Position numbers and translations under genes: made by a program
Notes under the pieces: model-generated
Databases searched by the model: none
What the model was told of the DNA's origin: nothing
What the model saw: the letters and a program-made list of their open reading frames with translations, nothing else
From: Malachius bipustulatus
Taxonomy: Eukaryota > Arthropoda > Insecta > Coleoptera > Melyridae
Length of the DNA stretch: 64,000 nt
Assembly (NCBI GenBank): GCA_910589415.1
Contig: OU342638.1
Coordinates: forward strand, 33,143,579 to 33,207,578
Reading direction: 5' to 3'
Part shown: positions 20,821 through 33,048 of the stretch, piece by piece
How the letters are laid out: each line of letters starts with the position of its first letter
How positions within the stretch are numbered: the stretch's first letter is position 1

Positions 20821-23800
20821 AGTTCATGAATCTTGGGCCATTTCCAAATTATCCCCAACTGTTGAGACGTTTGTTTCTTGGTTCAGCTTCCTTGGTGCAA
20901 GACCTTTTGACTAGGTTGCGTGATTCTGGAACCATTTTGACCAGCTACAGCTGCCTAAATGCTAAAAGATCTTTTGGCATTTGTGTCAAAATTTTGGGCA
21001 TCGATCCTGTTTTTGAAAACGTTCCATCTTCCAGAGTGCCAGATATGTTTCAAGATTGTCTAACCATAGATCTTGTCCAGTTTTCACATCAGCCCCGGCT
21101 CTTGAACCGGTTTTTCTTGGTCCAGCTGCCTTTGTGCAAAGCCTTTTGACAAAATTTTGTGACATTCTTGAACCATTTTCTTGTGCAGATACATCAATCC
21201 TGTATCTAGAACCGACTTTGAACCATTTCAGCGTCTCAAGTGCAAGATCTTTTGACAAGCTTGTCTTTCCATGGATCTTATACTGTTTTCAAATCAACCC
21301 TAACTCTTAAGTTATGTTTTTATTGGCCCAGCTGCCTGTTCCAAGGTCTTTTCGTACGCTTTTTCGTGATCCTTGAAGCATTTTGACCTTCATAAATTGA
21401 TAACTTCATAAGTGCAGCTGTTATGAAATTTTTTCATACAATTTTGTTGGGTAGTGCTTACATCGGATCCTGTTTTTGGAGCCGTTCCTTCTTCCTTAGT
21501 GCCAGATATTTTTACAAAATTGTCTCTCTATAGATCTTGTGCAGTTTTCACATCAGCCCAGGCTCTTGAACCGTTTATTCTTGGTGCAGCTGCCTATGTG
21601 CAAAACCTTTTAACAAAATTTTGATCGGAAATAGCTTCCTAAATGCAGCTTCTCTGTCACTTTATCAAAATTGTCCAGATCTTGTCCAAGATTGTACACC
21701 AATCCTGTCATAGAACCGGCTTTAAACCGTTTCAGCTACCCGAGTGCAAGAAGTTTTAAAAAGATTGTCTTTCCGTGGATCTTTGACTGTTTTCAAATCA
21801 ACCTCGTCTCGTGAACTGTTTTTTCTCGATCCATCTGCCTGTGCCAAGGTCTTTTGCTACGATTTTTCATGATTCTTGAACCATTTTGACCTGGTACAAC
21901 TTCATAAGTGCAGCTGTTATGAAATTTGTCCAAATTTTGGACAGTGTCTACATCGATCCTGGTTTTTGAACCGATCCATCTTCCTGAGTGCCAGACATTT
22001 TTACAAAATTGTCTCTTTATAGATCTTGTGCAGTTTTCACATCAGCCCCGGCTCTTGAACCGTTTATTCTTGGTCCAGCTGCCTTTGTGCAAAGCCTTTT
22101 GACAAAATTTTGTGACATTCTTGAACCATTTTCTTGTGCAGATACATCAATCCTGTATCTAGAACCGTCTTTGAACCATTTCAACGTCTCAAGTGCAAGA
22201 TCTTTTGACAAGCTTGTCTTTCCATGGATCTTGTCTGTTTTCAAATCAACCCCAACTCTTAAGCTGTGCTTTTATTGGCCCAGCTGCCTGTTTCAAGGTC
22301 TTTTGGTACGCTTTTTCGTGATTCTCGAACCATTTTGACCTGGTAAACTTCATAAGTGCAGCTGTTTTGAAATTTATCCAAATTTTGGGCAGTGTCTATA
22401 TCGTTCCTGTTTTTGGAACCGTTCAATCTTCCTTAGTGCCAGACATTTTTACAAAATTGTCTCTCTATAGATCTTGTTCAGTTTTCACATCAGCCCATGC
22501 TCTTGAACCGTTTATTCTTAGTGCCGCTGCCTATGTGCAAAACCTTTTAACAAAATTTGGTGCTCAATTCTTGAACCACTTTGATCGGAAATAGCTTCCT
22601 CAATGCAGCTTCTCTGTCACTTTGTCAAAATTGTCCAGATCTTGTCCAAGATTGTACACCAATCCTGTCATAGAACCGGCTTTAAACCGTTTCAGCTACC
22701 CGAGTGCAAGAAGTTTTAAAAAGATTGTCTTTCCGTGGATCTTTGACTGTTTTCAAATCAACCTCGTCTCGTGAACTGTTTTTTCTCGATCCATCTGCCT
22801 GTGCCAAGGTCTTTTGCTACGATTTTTCATGATTCTTGAACCATTTTGACCTGGTACAACTTCATAAGTGCAGCTGTTATGAAATTTATCCAAATTTTGG
22901 ACAGTGTCTACATCGATCCTAGTTTTAGCACCGATCCGTCTTCCTGAGTGCCAGACATTTTTACAAAATTGTCTCTATTATAGATTTTGTGCAGTTGTCA
23001 CATCGGTCTCTTGAACCGTTTTTTCTTGATCCAGCTGCCTTTGTACAAAGCCTTTTGAAAAAAAATTGTGGTATTCTTGAACCATTTTGATGACCTGGCC
23101 TAGCTGATTTGATGCAGCTACCTAAATGCAGCTCCTCTGACACTTTTCAAAGTTGTCCAGATTTTGTCCAAGATTTTACGTCGATCCTGGTGTCTCAATA
23201 ACTGCCTTCAAACCGTTTCAGCTACCCGAGTGCAAGAACTTTTGACAAGATTGTCTTTTCGGGTATCTTGGACTGTTTTCAAATTAACCTCATCTCGTGA
23301 GCTTTTTTTTTCTTGGGCCAGCTGCCTGTGCCAAGGTCTTTTAACAAATTTGTTCAGTTCTTGAACCACTGATGCTTTGATCTGATGCAGCTCCTTTTGA
23401 AAATTGTCCAGATCTTGTCCAAAATTTTACGTCAATCCTGATGTCTCTACAGAACTCCCTTCAAACCGTTTCAGCTACCCGAGTGCAAGAAGTTTTGACA
23501 AGATTGTCTTTCCGGGAATCATAGACTGTTTACAAATCAACCTCATCTCGTCCAGTTACCTGTGCCAAAGTCTTTCAACAAATTTGTTCAGTTCTTGAAC
23601 CACTGCTTTGATCTGACGCAGCTACCTAAACGCAACTCCTCTGACACTTTTCCAAAATTCACCAGATCTTGTCCAAGATTTTACGTCAATCCTGATATCT
23701 CTAGAACCGCCTTCAAACCGTTTCAGCTACGCGAGTGCAAGAAGTTTTGACAAGATTGTCTTTCCGGGGATCTTAGACTGTTTACAAATCAACCTCGTCC

Positions 23801-24560
23801 CTTGAGCTGTTTTTTCTTGGGACCTAAAAGTATTTGAACACAATTTTTCGTGATTCTTTTAACCATTTTGGCCTGCTTATTGTCTCTTTTGGCGTTTGGT
23901 CAAATTTAGGCAACGCAAACCATTTTTGAACCGCTTCAAAATGCCAGTATTTTCAGGACTTGATCGTTTGAACTGCTGCAGGTAATAAAGCGCAACCTTT
24001 TTGACAAGGCTTTCTTTCCATGGTAACATTCACATCTACAATTTTTCTTAAATCATTTTTCAGGTTCCTAGGTGCAAGGTTGAGTAGATTGACCGACAAT
24101 GGATTTGGACTGTTTCACTTTTGAGCAGCTTTTGACTGGGACGAGCGTCTCTCATATGGGATCTTTTGACAGTCCATGGATCTTTTCTTTGAGCCTGCTT
24201 TCTGAATGCAAGATCTTTTAGTCTCAGAGTCTCTCGAGTTTCAGAATCGTCCATTCAGATTCTTGAACCGGTTTGTACTTGTTCAAACTCCCTGAGTGCA
24301 AGATATTTTGACGAGACCATGGATCTTTGGCAGTTTCTACATGTAATCATGGCTTTTCTTTCATTCCTGTTTTCTGAAAGTAAGACTTTTTGATATTTTC
24401 TGTTCAAAAATCTTGGACAGTGTTCTGGACCTTTGAACCAGCTTCCTTGGTGGAAGATGTCTTGAAGAGATTATCTGATTATGCAACTTGGTCAAATTCT
24501 ACTCGTGAGCAGTTTTAGACTAGACGAGCGCCTAGACAAGATTCTTTTATGAATCATCTG
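20820..24560. repeat. Degenerate repeat block with a 960-bp higher-order unit
   Basis: Phrases such as TTGAACC-TTT, GTGCAAGATCTTTTGACAAG and TTTTCACATCAGCCC recur every 450-510 bp through the block (21081, 21545, 22034, 22482). The stretch at about 21661-21960 is repeated almost unchanged at 22621-22920, a shift of exactly 960 bp. Later copies (23000-24500) are more diverged. All frames here are repeat-derived. The same phrases make up the block at 61.4-63.5 kb. Confidence 0.88.
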
Positions 24561-24599
24561 GACCTCATATCAATTTTTAGATCCCGCAAGATCTATATC

Positions 24600-24740
24600 A
24601 GCCGTCGGGATCTATAAGGTGTACCTCAGGGTTCCATTCTTGGTCCTATTTTTTTTTCAATATATTAATGGGATCAAACTTGTTTGTCCTGTTAGGTCAC
24701 CGGATGACTGTTGTTCATTCTGATTGGGTGGCCTAAATAT
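24600..24740 (+). pseudogene. Non-LTR reverse transcriptase fragment
   Basis: From about 24620 the plus strand reads GVPQGSILGP, the conserved reverse-transcriptase motif of Jockey/CR1-type LINEs, followed by a decayed continuation. Only this short scrap survives, with frameshifts on both sides. Confidence 0.6.
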
Positions 24741-25404
24741 AAGTAAATCTTTTACGACGACCTTGTACTCGTATAAAAGCAATTTACGCTTTTGTTTTTA
24801 TCTTTTATTGAACGATCGACGTAATGACGTGTATCTATAAATCAATACCGGCCCGCAATCATTTTTTTGTGTATGTTAAAATAAACATTTATGCCGATCC
24901 CTGATCATGCAGATAAAAAACCGCTCCAACGTCCGATCGTCTATCTATTTATATATACAGCAGCCCCTAATGTATAAAACATTTACAGTGTGTTATTTAT
25001 TTATAAGATCAACCTGGCGGGTCACCCCATTAATCTGAGTCGTTAGCTCCCTTTATATGCATACAATAAATCAATTTGAAAGTTTGAAAGGGTTCTTGTT
25101 TTATACAGCTCGAACGTATATAATTATCTTCCCTTTTCTCTTTATCTATTAGAGTTTAATCGGTTCTATACCTTCGTCCGGTACATTTGTACTCTCGAGT
25201 TTATTGGTCTTTTTTATGTGAAGTAAATGTTGTAAGTAATAATAATAAATAAGTGAGTGCGCAAGAGATTAGGTACAGTTCATTATAATTATTGTTATGT
25301 TATATTATTGTGGAAGATAATTAATCATTGTTAAATTAATATAATAAATGAATTAATCATTCCTACAAGAGCAGTATTTGTAACAATCAGTTTCAGTTTT
25401 AGAG
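24741..25404 (+). other. P450 upstream region and 5'UTR
   Basis: AT-rich sequence upstream of the P450 gene. The 5'UTR runs at least to 25404, followed by a 59-bp intron (25405-25463: GTGAGT donor, TTTTTCCAG acceptor) that ends exactly at the ATG. No clear TATA box was chosen. Confidence 0.45.
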
Positions 25405-25463
25405 GTGAGTCTTTCTAGTGGCAGAGTTAGTTATCCGTAAAAAAAATTTATTTATTTTTCCAG

Positions 25464-27768
25464 ATGAGTAATTATAATTTCTTACAATACTTTACTTCGA
25501 TTAGTATAGCGACAGTTCTAAGTATCATAATCGTCTACGCGTTCAAGTTCTATAACAACTTAAAGTACTGGGAGAACAAGATCGACTACATCAACCCCCT
25601 CCCGTTCTTCGGCAACTTCCTCCCGGTGGTCCTGAAGGAGAGAACTTTCGGGGAGCAAATTAAACACCTCTACGATCAATTAGATTTACCATATTTCGGC
25701 ATCCACATCTTCAACACCCCTTATCTATTGATCAAAGATCCCTCGATCATAAAGAAGATCCTGATAAAAGATTTCAACGTGTTCGCGGATCGGAGGATCG
25801 CCGCGAACATCCAGATCGACCCGCTCGCTTACCACTCCATGTTCATAGCGAGGAACAAGGTCTGGAAGCCGATGAGGACGAAAGTGTCACCCGTTTTCAC
25901 GTCCGGGAAGATGAAGCTGATGATGCCCCTGATCGTGGACTGCAGCGACGACCTGCTGGGCTACCTGGATAAGAAGAAGGGGGAGGTGTTCGACGCGAAA
26001 GAGGCCATGTCGAGGTTCACGGTGGACGTTATTTCGGTGTGCGCTTTCGGGGTGGGCGCGAAGTGTCTCAAGTGCGAGGACTCGGAGATCAGGAAGAGGA
26101 GCAAGAGTCTGCTGGACTTCGATTCGTTCGTGAGGGTTTTCTCGATTTTCTCGTATTTTTTCTTTCCCTGTTTCGTGAAGCTGTTCAGGCTGCGGTTTCT
26201 GGATAAGAGCTCGTCGGAATTCTTCATCGATGTCTTCACGACGACTTACGAGGAGAGGAAGAAGGAGAATATCGTCAGGAACGATCTTATCGATCTGCTG
26301 CACAGCATCAAGGATACTGAGACTGTCGATGATTGTTATAAGTTTGGTAAGTGTCTTGTAGCTTGTAAATTTATTGCATGATCTGATGATGAACTGATTC
26401 CTATTAACTTGGCCCGGTGCTGTACTTTTTAGTACTCCCAAAGCCGGTTCTGGGTTTTTGCTGTGTTTTTTGGTTCGCGACGAATTTCGGTACCTTCGGA
26501 ATTCCCCCTATCCACCATCTGGGGACGCGCCCAATGGGGGAAACACACAAAAACCCCACACGAGTAGGTTTAGTAGCTTAAAAGACACATCTTATCTTCT
26601 CTCTCACTCTACCATAGTCTACTCTCAATTTCAGTGTATTTTTTGTTGCTCACGTCTATAACCGGCAATAAAAAAATTCCACAACAAGGTCTTCTTTTTT
26701 TCAAAATTAATGCGCCCGCGTGTTATGTACCAGAATTATTTCCTCTCAAATTTTGTTTCTTTCCACATGTCCAATAAATAATAATATCAGAACTATTGAA
26801 CCCATTTTAATCAAAAATTACCTAAAACTTCTGTAGATAACATTGTTTTTTTGATAATTTTTCCCATAGAAATCTTTTTATTATTTACAAAACTAGTAAG
26901 CGAACATACAGAGAGACACTGCTTTGAACATTTTATAATATTCTGCTCGACTTTCTTAATTTTTTAATTTTTTTTTCTCGTCGGAAATTGATTTAATTAA
27001 TTAACTTTTAGATGATCTTAAAATGACAAGTCAAGCGGTGACATTCTTCACGGCCGGCAACGAAACGACCAGCATAGCGATGGCGTTCATGCTCTACGAG
27101 ATCGCCATAAATCCAGAAATCCAGGATCGTTTGAGAAGCGAAATCGATGAAATCTTCAACACGTTCGGGACGCTCAGCTACGAACATCTATCCAACTTGA
27201 AATACCTCGACATGGTAGTTAAAGGTGGGTCCACTCTCTAACCGCATCAAGACACACCTTAATTGTCTCATTCCAGAAACTCTCCGGAAGTATCCGTTTG
27301 CGTCCTTCCTGACGAGAATGGCGAACACCGATTACACCTTCGAAGATTCCGGTGTGGTTTTGAAGGAAGGCATGTCTGTGATCATCCCGCTCTCCGGGAT
27401 CCATCTTGATCCGAATTTCTTCCCCGAACCGGAGAAATTCATCCCGGAGCGATTCGATCCGGATAATAAGGGATGCGTCCGATCGTTCACTTATTTACCT
27501 TTCGGGGATGGACCTAGAAACTGTATCGGTAAGAGTGGTTGTTCTGTTATTATGGATTTTATTTTTTGTTGATTAATTTATTTATTTCATTTCAGGGGAG
27601 AGATTCTCTTTGCTGGTTATGAAGATTGGTGTCTCCCATATGCTGAGGAACTATGTTTTTATGAAGAGTGATATGACTAAAGTTCCGATTGAAATTAATA
27701 AAGCTGCACCCTTCCTACAACCAAAAAATGGGATACCTTTGAGAGTTATGAAGAGGGATGATTTATAG
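25464..27768 (+). CDS. cytochrome P450, CYP3 clan (CYP6-like)
   Basis: Exons 25464..26346, 27012..27224, 27277..27528 and 27596..27768 join in frame to 506 residues, normal for a microsomal P450. Residues 10-30 form the membrane anchor, followed by a Pro-rich hinge (INPLPFFGNF). Visible motifs: WKPMR helix C and SPVFTSGKMK, I-helix AGNETT at 309-314, ExxR at 366-369 (ETLR), PERF at 422-425, and heme loop FGDGPRNCIG at 441-450 with Cys448 as the iron ligand. Known: this clan oxidises xenobiotics, plant compounds and some endogenous lipids at the endoplasmic reticulum with P450 reductase. The FTSGKMK and AGNETTS signatures favour CYP6 over CYP9. The last intron splits the final Gly codon of the heme loop. 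A poly(A) signal lies at 27937. All key residues are present, so it looks functional; the substrate cannot be read from sequence. Confidence 0.95.
26347..27011 (+). other. long first coding intron of the P450, probable insertion
   Basis: At 665 bp this intron is over ten times longer than the other two (52 and 67 bp). It contains a GC-richer stretch (about 26405-26580) unlike its surroundings, ending in a poly-pyrimidine CAATTTCAG. It probably holds an inserted, unclassified repeat. Confidence 0.4.
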
Positions 27769-29852
27769 TTTGATTATGTGCAAACAGTAGAGGGTGATCA
27801 ATTGATTGAAGTGTTTTTTTAACAGCTCGATTTAGACGTAATTAAATAATAATGAAGAGAGCTTAATTTGGTAATGTAACGAAACGAAGTCTTTGTGAAT
27901 ATGATGACTAGTCTTAAAATGTAATTATTATTCATTAATAAAATATAAAATTTGTTTTTATGTTCAATTTTATAACTTCAACAAATTATTTACATAAATT
28001 TGAATCCCCCTATACCCGGGGTACTACTTAGCATTTACAAAAGAGGGGAGAGCCCATGGAGGTACATTATGCTTAATTCAACCAGATCTGGGCCTGGCTT
28101 ACATTTTTATTTATCCCTAGACAGTTTTTTATTTTTTATTTATCTCCAGGTACCTGAACTGAAGGATACCCAAAAGGGATTTCTTCTTGAACTAGTTTTT
28201 GTCGCTGCTGTTATCACAATAAGTTAACTGCTGGTGTTCCTTTGGGCATTCAAAACCACTTAAATTGACCATTCAAAGTCATGTGAAACTGCTGTTATAA
28301 TTAATGGGGAAAAAAGTATAGCTATAAGGGTGATGAAGCTTCACCCCTAGTTCTTTAAGGTCTAAAATATTGTTGTCTAATTTATGGAGAAGACCAAATA
28401 AGAAGAGACTAAGGTCCGGCTGCACGATAGTCGATAGTAATTAAAAATTATTCAGATAAAGTCAGGTAATTAAGTCTTCTAAAAGGGAGTATTTCTTTCC
28501 AACGATAGCAGACCAATATTGTGAGAATGCAGGGCTTTTGAAAATCGGTTATCAGATTTTTAATTACATTAATGCAGACGGGTAGAAAGTAAAATAAATA
28601 AATTAGAGAAACTGTCTAGGCAACTTATAATTATCAGTTTGTGTATATTGGGTTGCATAGTGTACGGCAAACGCTAGCAAGCTTATGCTACTCACCGTCG
28701 TAGCGCTATATAAAAATGTTCTTTGCACTGTTGCCATGGTTAACATTTAGGAGACCCTTTGTGTGATAAATTCTCTAATTATTATTTGTATCTGACGATG
28801 TTTTAACGACTGTTATGACAAAGATAAATAAGGTTTCGTAAAAAAATTACTGGACATGTCTTTAGGATTTTAAAGTTAGGTATATAACCTCAATTTCAGT
28901 TTTTACTTTTAGTAGTTCTTATTAAGTGAATGTAAATAAATCCATTCATATTCAGTTCTAAATAAATGAAAGTAAATCACAAAGAAATAATACATATAAT
29001 AAAACATGAGAAACCTAAAATCAACACAAGAAATTTGGATTTATAGTAAGCTCTCGCTAAAGCGCCGAGATGAACTACGCAACACGCAACACTCCGCATG
29101 CGCATTACACGTTTTCGTGCACTTTGGTATTGTTGGTGACTGAAGCTAAATTCTTTTAAATGTAGGTAACTAGAAACTGATTAAGACCCGATAGACAGAT
29201 CATTTGGCTATTATTAGCTTTTTTCTCCTAAAATTACAAGAAAATTTTGCTGACGTGGATGTATTATTGCTAATTGCATACAATAATTATCGGCTCTGTA
29301 GCGTCGTCTCTTATTGTATATATTGTCCTCATTTTTTTTAGCGTGACTGTGAGTACTGTGACTGGACTGTACCTATTCTGCCTAGTAATAATAAATTTAA
29401 GATATTTTTCAATGATAGTCAGTTCGTCGTAGTCCGCATGTTGCAGAATCACAACTTAAACGTGACAACGTTGCAATCATAGTCAATGGTTCGCGGTTTA
29501 TTACAGCTACCTGTAAATCTGACGTATCAAGAAATGTTACAGTTCTGTCAAGTCAAATTTTACCTTCCCTAACCTATTTAATTTATTAAAATGATAAAAA
29601 TGTTGACATTGCCAATTATTTTCCATCAGTTTTGGGTTTAAATTTTGCATTTTCCTTCAAATTTAAAACGATTTCAAGCTTTACTCGAACTCAAAGTGCA
29701 GTACAGTAATAATTCCTATTCAGATAATTACAGAAACAGATTCATAATTCCCAAAAAATCCAGTCGAGAGGGGGAATTCTGATCCGGAGCAGTCCCAGAA
29801 GTCTCAATCCCAAATTTTGAAAATTGTTCATCATATCCTCCCCAGCAGCGAC
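27769..29852. other. intergenic between P450 and Znf830
   Basis: The P450 3'UTR is followed by AT-rich sequence. A moderately GC-rich patch at 27995-28260 reads like a decayed repeat, with no domain in its 75-codon frame. No other gene was seen. The last few hundred bases should contain the Znf830 promoter. Confidence 0.45.
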
Positions 29853-30749
29853 ATGTCAGCAACTTTCAAGAACGCGAAGAAGAAATTAATACAATCCGAA
29901 TTCCGGAAATGTCTCACCGAGCACAAAGAGAAGAACAAGAGAGACGTCAAACAGATCGATTCACCCCTAGCGAAATACAACAGTAAGGGGGAGCTGACCT
30001 GCATCCTTTGCAGTTCGGTGGTACGTTCCGCGGCGGTCTGGACCGTCCACGTCAACTCGAAACAGCACAAAGAGAGCGTCGAGAAAGCTAAAAGACTGAA
30101 ATTGAAAGCGACCAAACGATCCGCTTCGCCCACCGCTGGCTCCGACGAACCACCACAAAAATCACTGAAAGGAATCCTGAAGAACTCCAACGCTAAACCT
30201 TCGGAGATTAAATCCGCTGACACTAACACCAACACTAACACTACCTCCAGCAGTATAGAAGTACCGGTACCGGTTGCGATAAAAGACGAGCAACCAATAG
30301 GAAATAACCGTCTCCCGAGTGATTTCTTTGAGACCGGGACTAAAAACGAGGATCACGCTGTTCAGGCGAGTGCAGAGAAACAAGTCTCAGAGAGCGATTT
30401 ACCTGAAGGGTTCTTCGACGATCCGAAATTAGATGCGAAAGCGAGGAAGCAGGAGTATAAAGACCCGGTCGAGGAGGAATGGGAGAAGTTCCAGAAAGCG
30501 ATAAAGGAAGCGGACGATGAGAGTGCCGCTATTATAGCGGGGGATCAAGAGGAAGCGACTAGTGAGAGGACGATCGAGCTTATAGATGAAGATATAAAGA
30601 ATTTTTCGAAGGTTCTCGATTTCGTTAAGAAGAAACCGGACATTAAAGCGACAGTGACAAATAAAGTTGACGATTCCATGGACTACGAGATCGACGAAGA
30701 TGGGATCGATGAGTATATCGACTGGAGGTCCAAATCTTTATTTAACTGA
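29853..30749 (+). CDS. Znf830: zinc finger protein 830 homologue
   Basis: Single exon, 298 residues from the ATG at 29853. The open frame extends 12 codons further upstream but without an ATG. Residues 36-44 read IDSPLAKYN, then comes a U1-type zinc finger (C50-x2-C53-x12-H66-x5-H72). A Lys/Ser/Thr-rich linker follows, with DFFE and LPEGFFDDPK motifs, then KDPVEEEWEKFQKAIKEAD and the C-terminal DEYIDWRSK. This order and the LPEGFFDDPK...DPVEEEW block are characteristic of ZNF830/CCDC16. Known: ZNF830 is a nuclear protein associated with late spliceosomal complexes and with DNA-damage and early-embryo functions. Acidic coiled-coil-like stretches fill residues 200-280. An AATAAA lies at 30842. 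The orthology is clear; the insect-specific role is inferred. Confidence 0.92.
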   Translation: MSATFKNAKKKLIQSEFRKCLTEHKEKNKRDVKQIDSPLAKYNSKGELTCILCSSVVRSAAVWTVHVNSKQHKESVEKAKRLKLKATKRSASPTAGSDEPPQKSLKGILKNSNAKPSEIKSADTNTNTNTTSSSIEVPVPVAIKDEQPIGNNRLPSDFFETGTKNEDHAVQASAEKQVSESDLPEGFFDDPKLDAKARKQEYKDPVEEEWEKFQKAIKEADDESAAIIAGDQEEATSERTIELIDEDIKNFSKVLDFVKKKPDIKATVTNKVDDSMDYEIDEDGIDEYIDWRSKSLFN

Positions 30750-31354
30750 CTGATTTCGTTAAGTGAGTGTATTTTATGAAAATGTAAATAGTTTTGTAAT
30801 AATTATATTTTAATATTGATTGTTATTACTTTTGAATTAAGAAATAAAAAAAGAATCGCTACAAAATTTGACTTTACCTACAGGGAAATAAAGTATGTAC
30901 TTCATTAAAGCCTCAAGTTGATAATACCTTATACAAACTGCCTTGCTAAATGAGCATATTATGTAGCATGTAGGTACAATTTAATAAACACTTGAAGAAA
31001 GCCTTTAAAATCGATATTCTTCCATGCACAAACCGATGAAAATTCTAATTTCCCGCGCCATTGAGATCCGGTGACGTCATTGCGCCGACTTGATGAAAAT
31101 AAAGCTGTATTGCTATAATCTCTTTATGTCATATGTCATTGTATAATGTGTTTCACGTCACGTGTGTCGTTGTGTCGTCTGTCACTCTGTCAGTGATGCT
31201 TTGGGGGTCAATGTCATCGAGTCGATGAAAGAAAACTGTTAAAACTGGCAATAAAAATAAAATCAACAAACTAAAACGCTAAAACTATTGGAGAAATTTA
31301 TTCCATTTCCATTATTTCCATTCCATTGTGACTGAGGGCAAACAAAGAAACATT
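30750..31354 (+). other. intergenic and 5'UTR of the next C2H2 gene
   Basis: Contains the Znf830 3'UTR, then AT-rich sequence and a TGTC/GTCA-rich patch (31130-31210) before the next gene. Nothing else was resolved. Confidence 0.4.
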
Positions 31355-32377
31355 ATGATGAGTTCAAATAAAGAGTACTGTGCAGATGAAAAATTTGATC
31401 ACTCCTTACTCTCAAACCTGAAGTGTGAAAATGAACAAACTGATCCAACTTGCCACAAATGGCTTGGTCTCCATAATAATTCTGATGAATATTTCAATCT
31501 TTATGGCATTAAAAAAGAACCCGCTCAAGACTTACATTGGAACTCGGATCGAGTGCTAGCAGAAAACGTCCTTCTGAAAGAAGAAACTAATATTATTATT
31601 GAAGAACATAAACCAAGATGCGAGCTGATGGGGAAAAACAGTTCTGCAATGTTTACCTATGGACCGGGTACGTGGTATGTTGCTGAGTCTGAGCAAAGTA
31701 TCTCTTCAGGAAGTAAGAGTGAAGAACAAGCGAAATATAGCTGTAGTGAATGCGATTATGAAACTACAGTTGAAAGAAACTTGCTCGTACATATTAAACG
31801 TCGACATTCTAGAGATGCTAAAATCTATCAATGTACGGAATGTTCATTTCAAACTAGAGATAGATTTTGTTGGACCCGACATCGTAGAAATAAACATTCA
31901 AAAGACGTTGCAGTGTATAAGTGTGAAGAATGTTCGTTTGAAACGAAATATGAAAATAATTTGATGCAACATATTAAACATAAGCATTCAAAAGAAGCTA
32001 AAGTGCATAAATGTGACAAATGTTCATACGAAACTAGCAGGAAAGATTATCTCACCAAACATTATAAAAAGAAACATTTAAAAGATCAAGAAGTGTACAT
32101 ATGTCAGGAAAATACACACGAAACAAGGAGGAAAGACCATTTGACCCAGGATTATGAAAATGTAGATTCAAAAGATACAGAAATGTACAAATATCAGGAG
32201 GAGAGTTCTTATGAACCGAAATTTAATAGTACGACCCATCAATATGATTATAATCATTCGAAAGGAGTAGAAGTGTACAAATGTCAGGAATGTCCTTATG
32301 AAACCAAAATTATAAAGTATTTCACTCGACATTGTGAAAGACAACATCCTAAAGGAGCAGAAGTGTGGACCAAATGA
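31355..32377 (+). CDS. single-exon C2H2 zinc-finger protein, short paralogue with decaying fingers
   Basis: The frame gives 340 residues from ATG 31355 (a second ATG follows at once). It starts MMSSNKEYCADEKFD, matching the start of the 606-residue protein encoded at 44811-46631 (MMSSDKEDCADEKFD), and shares the MFTYGPG-W and SISSGSKS-EQ blocks before the fingers. Four intact C-x2-C-x12-H-x4-H fingers follow. Two finger positions then lack zinc ligands (CQENTHET with no second Cys and no first His; YQEESSYEP with no Cys pair). One good finger (CQECPYET) follows, then a short tail. Probably nuclear and DNA-binding; target unknown. Compared with its paralogue it has about nine fewer fingers and is losing ligands at its C-terminal end, so it may be relaxing or specialising. 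No introns, which would fit retroposition of an ancestor (inference). Confidence 0.85.
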   Translation: MMSSNKEYCADEKFDHSLLSNLKCENEQTDPTCHKWLGLHNNSDEYFNLYGIKKEPAQDLHWNSDRVLAENVLLKEETNIIIEEHKPRCELMGKNSSAMFTYGPGTWYVAESEQSISSGSKSEEQAKYSCSECDYETTVERNLLVHIKRRHSRDAKIYQCTECSFQTRDRFCWTRHRRNKHSKDVAVYKCEECSFETKYENNLMQHIKHKHSKEAKVHKCDKCSYETSRKDYLTKHYKKKHLKDQEVYICQENTHETRRKDHLTQDYENVDSKDTEMYKYQEESSYEPKFNSTTHQYDYNHSKGVEVYKCQECPYETKIIKYFTRHCERQHPKGAEVWTK

Positions 32378-33048
32378 AGGGTACAGGAATAAAATCGGCT
32401 TGGTCACAAATTACAGATTTCGAGACAAATTAAGGCTATAGTTCTTTTTCTGTTTTAGTTTTTATTGTTTCTTAGAAAACTGGATCAATGTACACTGAAG
32501 TTTGTAATTATGTATAGGTATATTTCTTTACATAATATATGTAATATGTAAATACAGTAGTCTTGCTAATCTGAATCATATCGGGCACATGGTTGTTCGG
32601 AGTAGCGAATATTCGGACTAGCTCGTCTTTCTCTAGTCCAGATTATGTGCGGATATCTGCAGGAGACGTCAATATACATCACAGTTTAAAAAATTACAAC
32701 AACAATAATGTAACCAACCAGGAATCCTAAGAAAAAAGCCTGATATACAAAATTTTGGATAAACTTTGTGCAGCCTTATGTAATATTGATTATCTTACTC
32801 CAACATTATTATTTTATAATAACCAACTAATTGTTTTTGTAAACTTTATAATATGTACATTACTAGCCACAGTTTATATTATAAATTATTAATGACCCGA
32901 TTGGGCAATAATAACAACAATTGAGGAATAAAGGTTTGAACAAAAAAAAAAAGTTATAATAATTAATAAACAATGTTCTCATATTTAGTATTTCCTATTT
33001 TATCAAACAAATACATCGATACAACTACAAGTAACACTGATTACTTAA
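32378..33048. other. intergenic with a pogo-like end
   Basis: After the zinc-finger 3'UTR there is ACAGTAGTCTTGCTAATCTGAA at about 32557, resembling the ends of pogo/Tigger elements, with a possible degraded partner near 32640. The rest is AT-rich. Confidence 0.35.

Noticed and set aside
21988..22338. 116-codon frame in the 20.8-24.5 kb block
   Set aside because: Spelled by the degenerate repeat, recurring in other frames of other units.
25887..26441. 184-codon antisense frame in the P450
   Set aside because: Shadow of the P450 first exon.
29817..29852. Upstream start of Znf830
   Set aside because: The codon is TTG; the first true ATG is at 29853 and matches the family N-terminus length.
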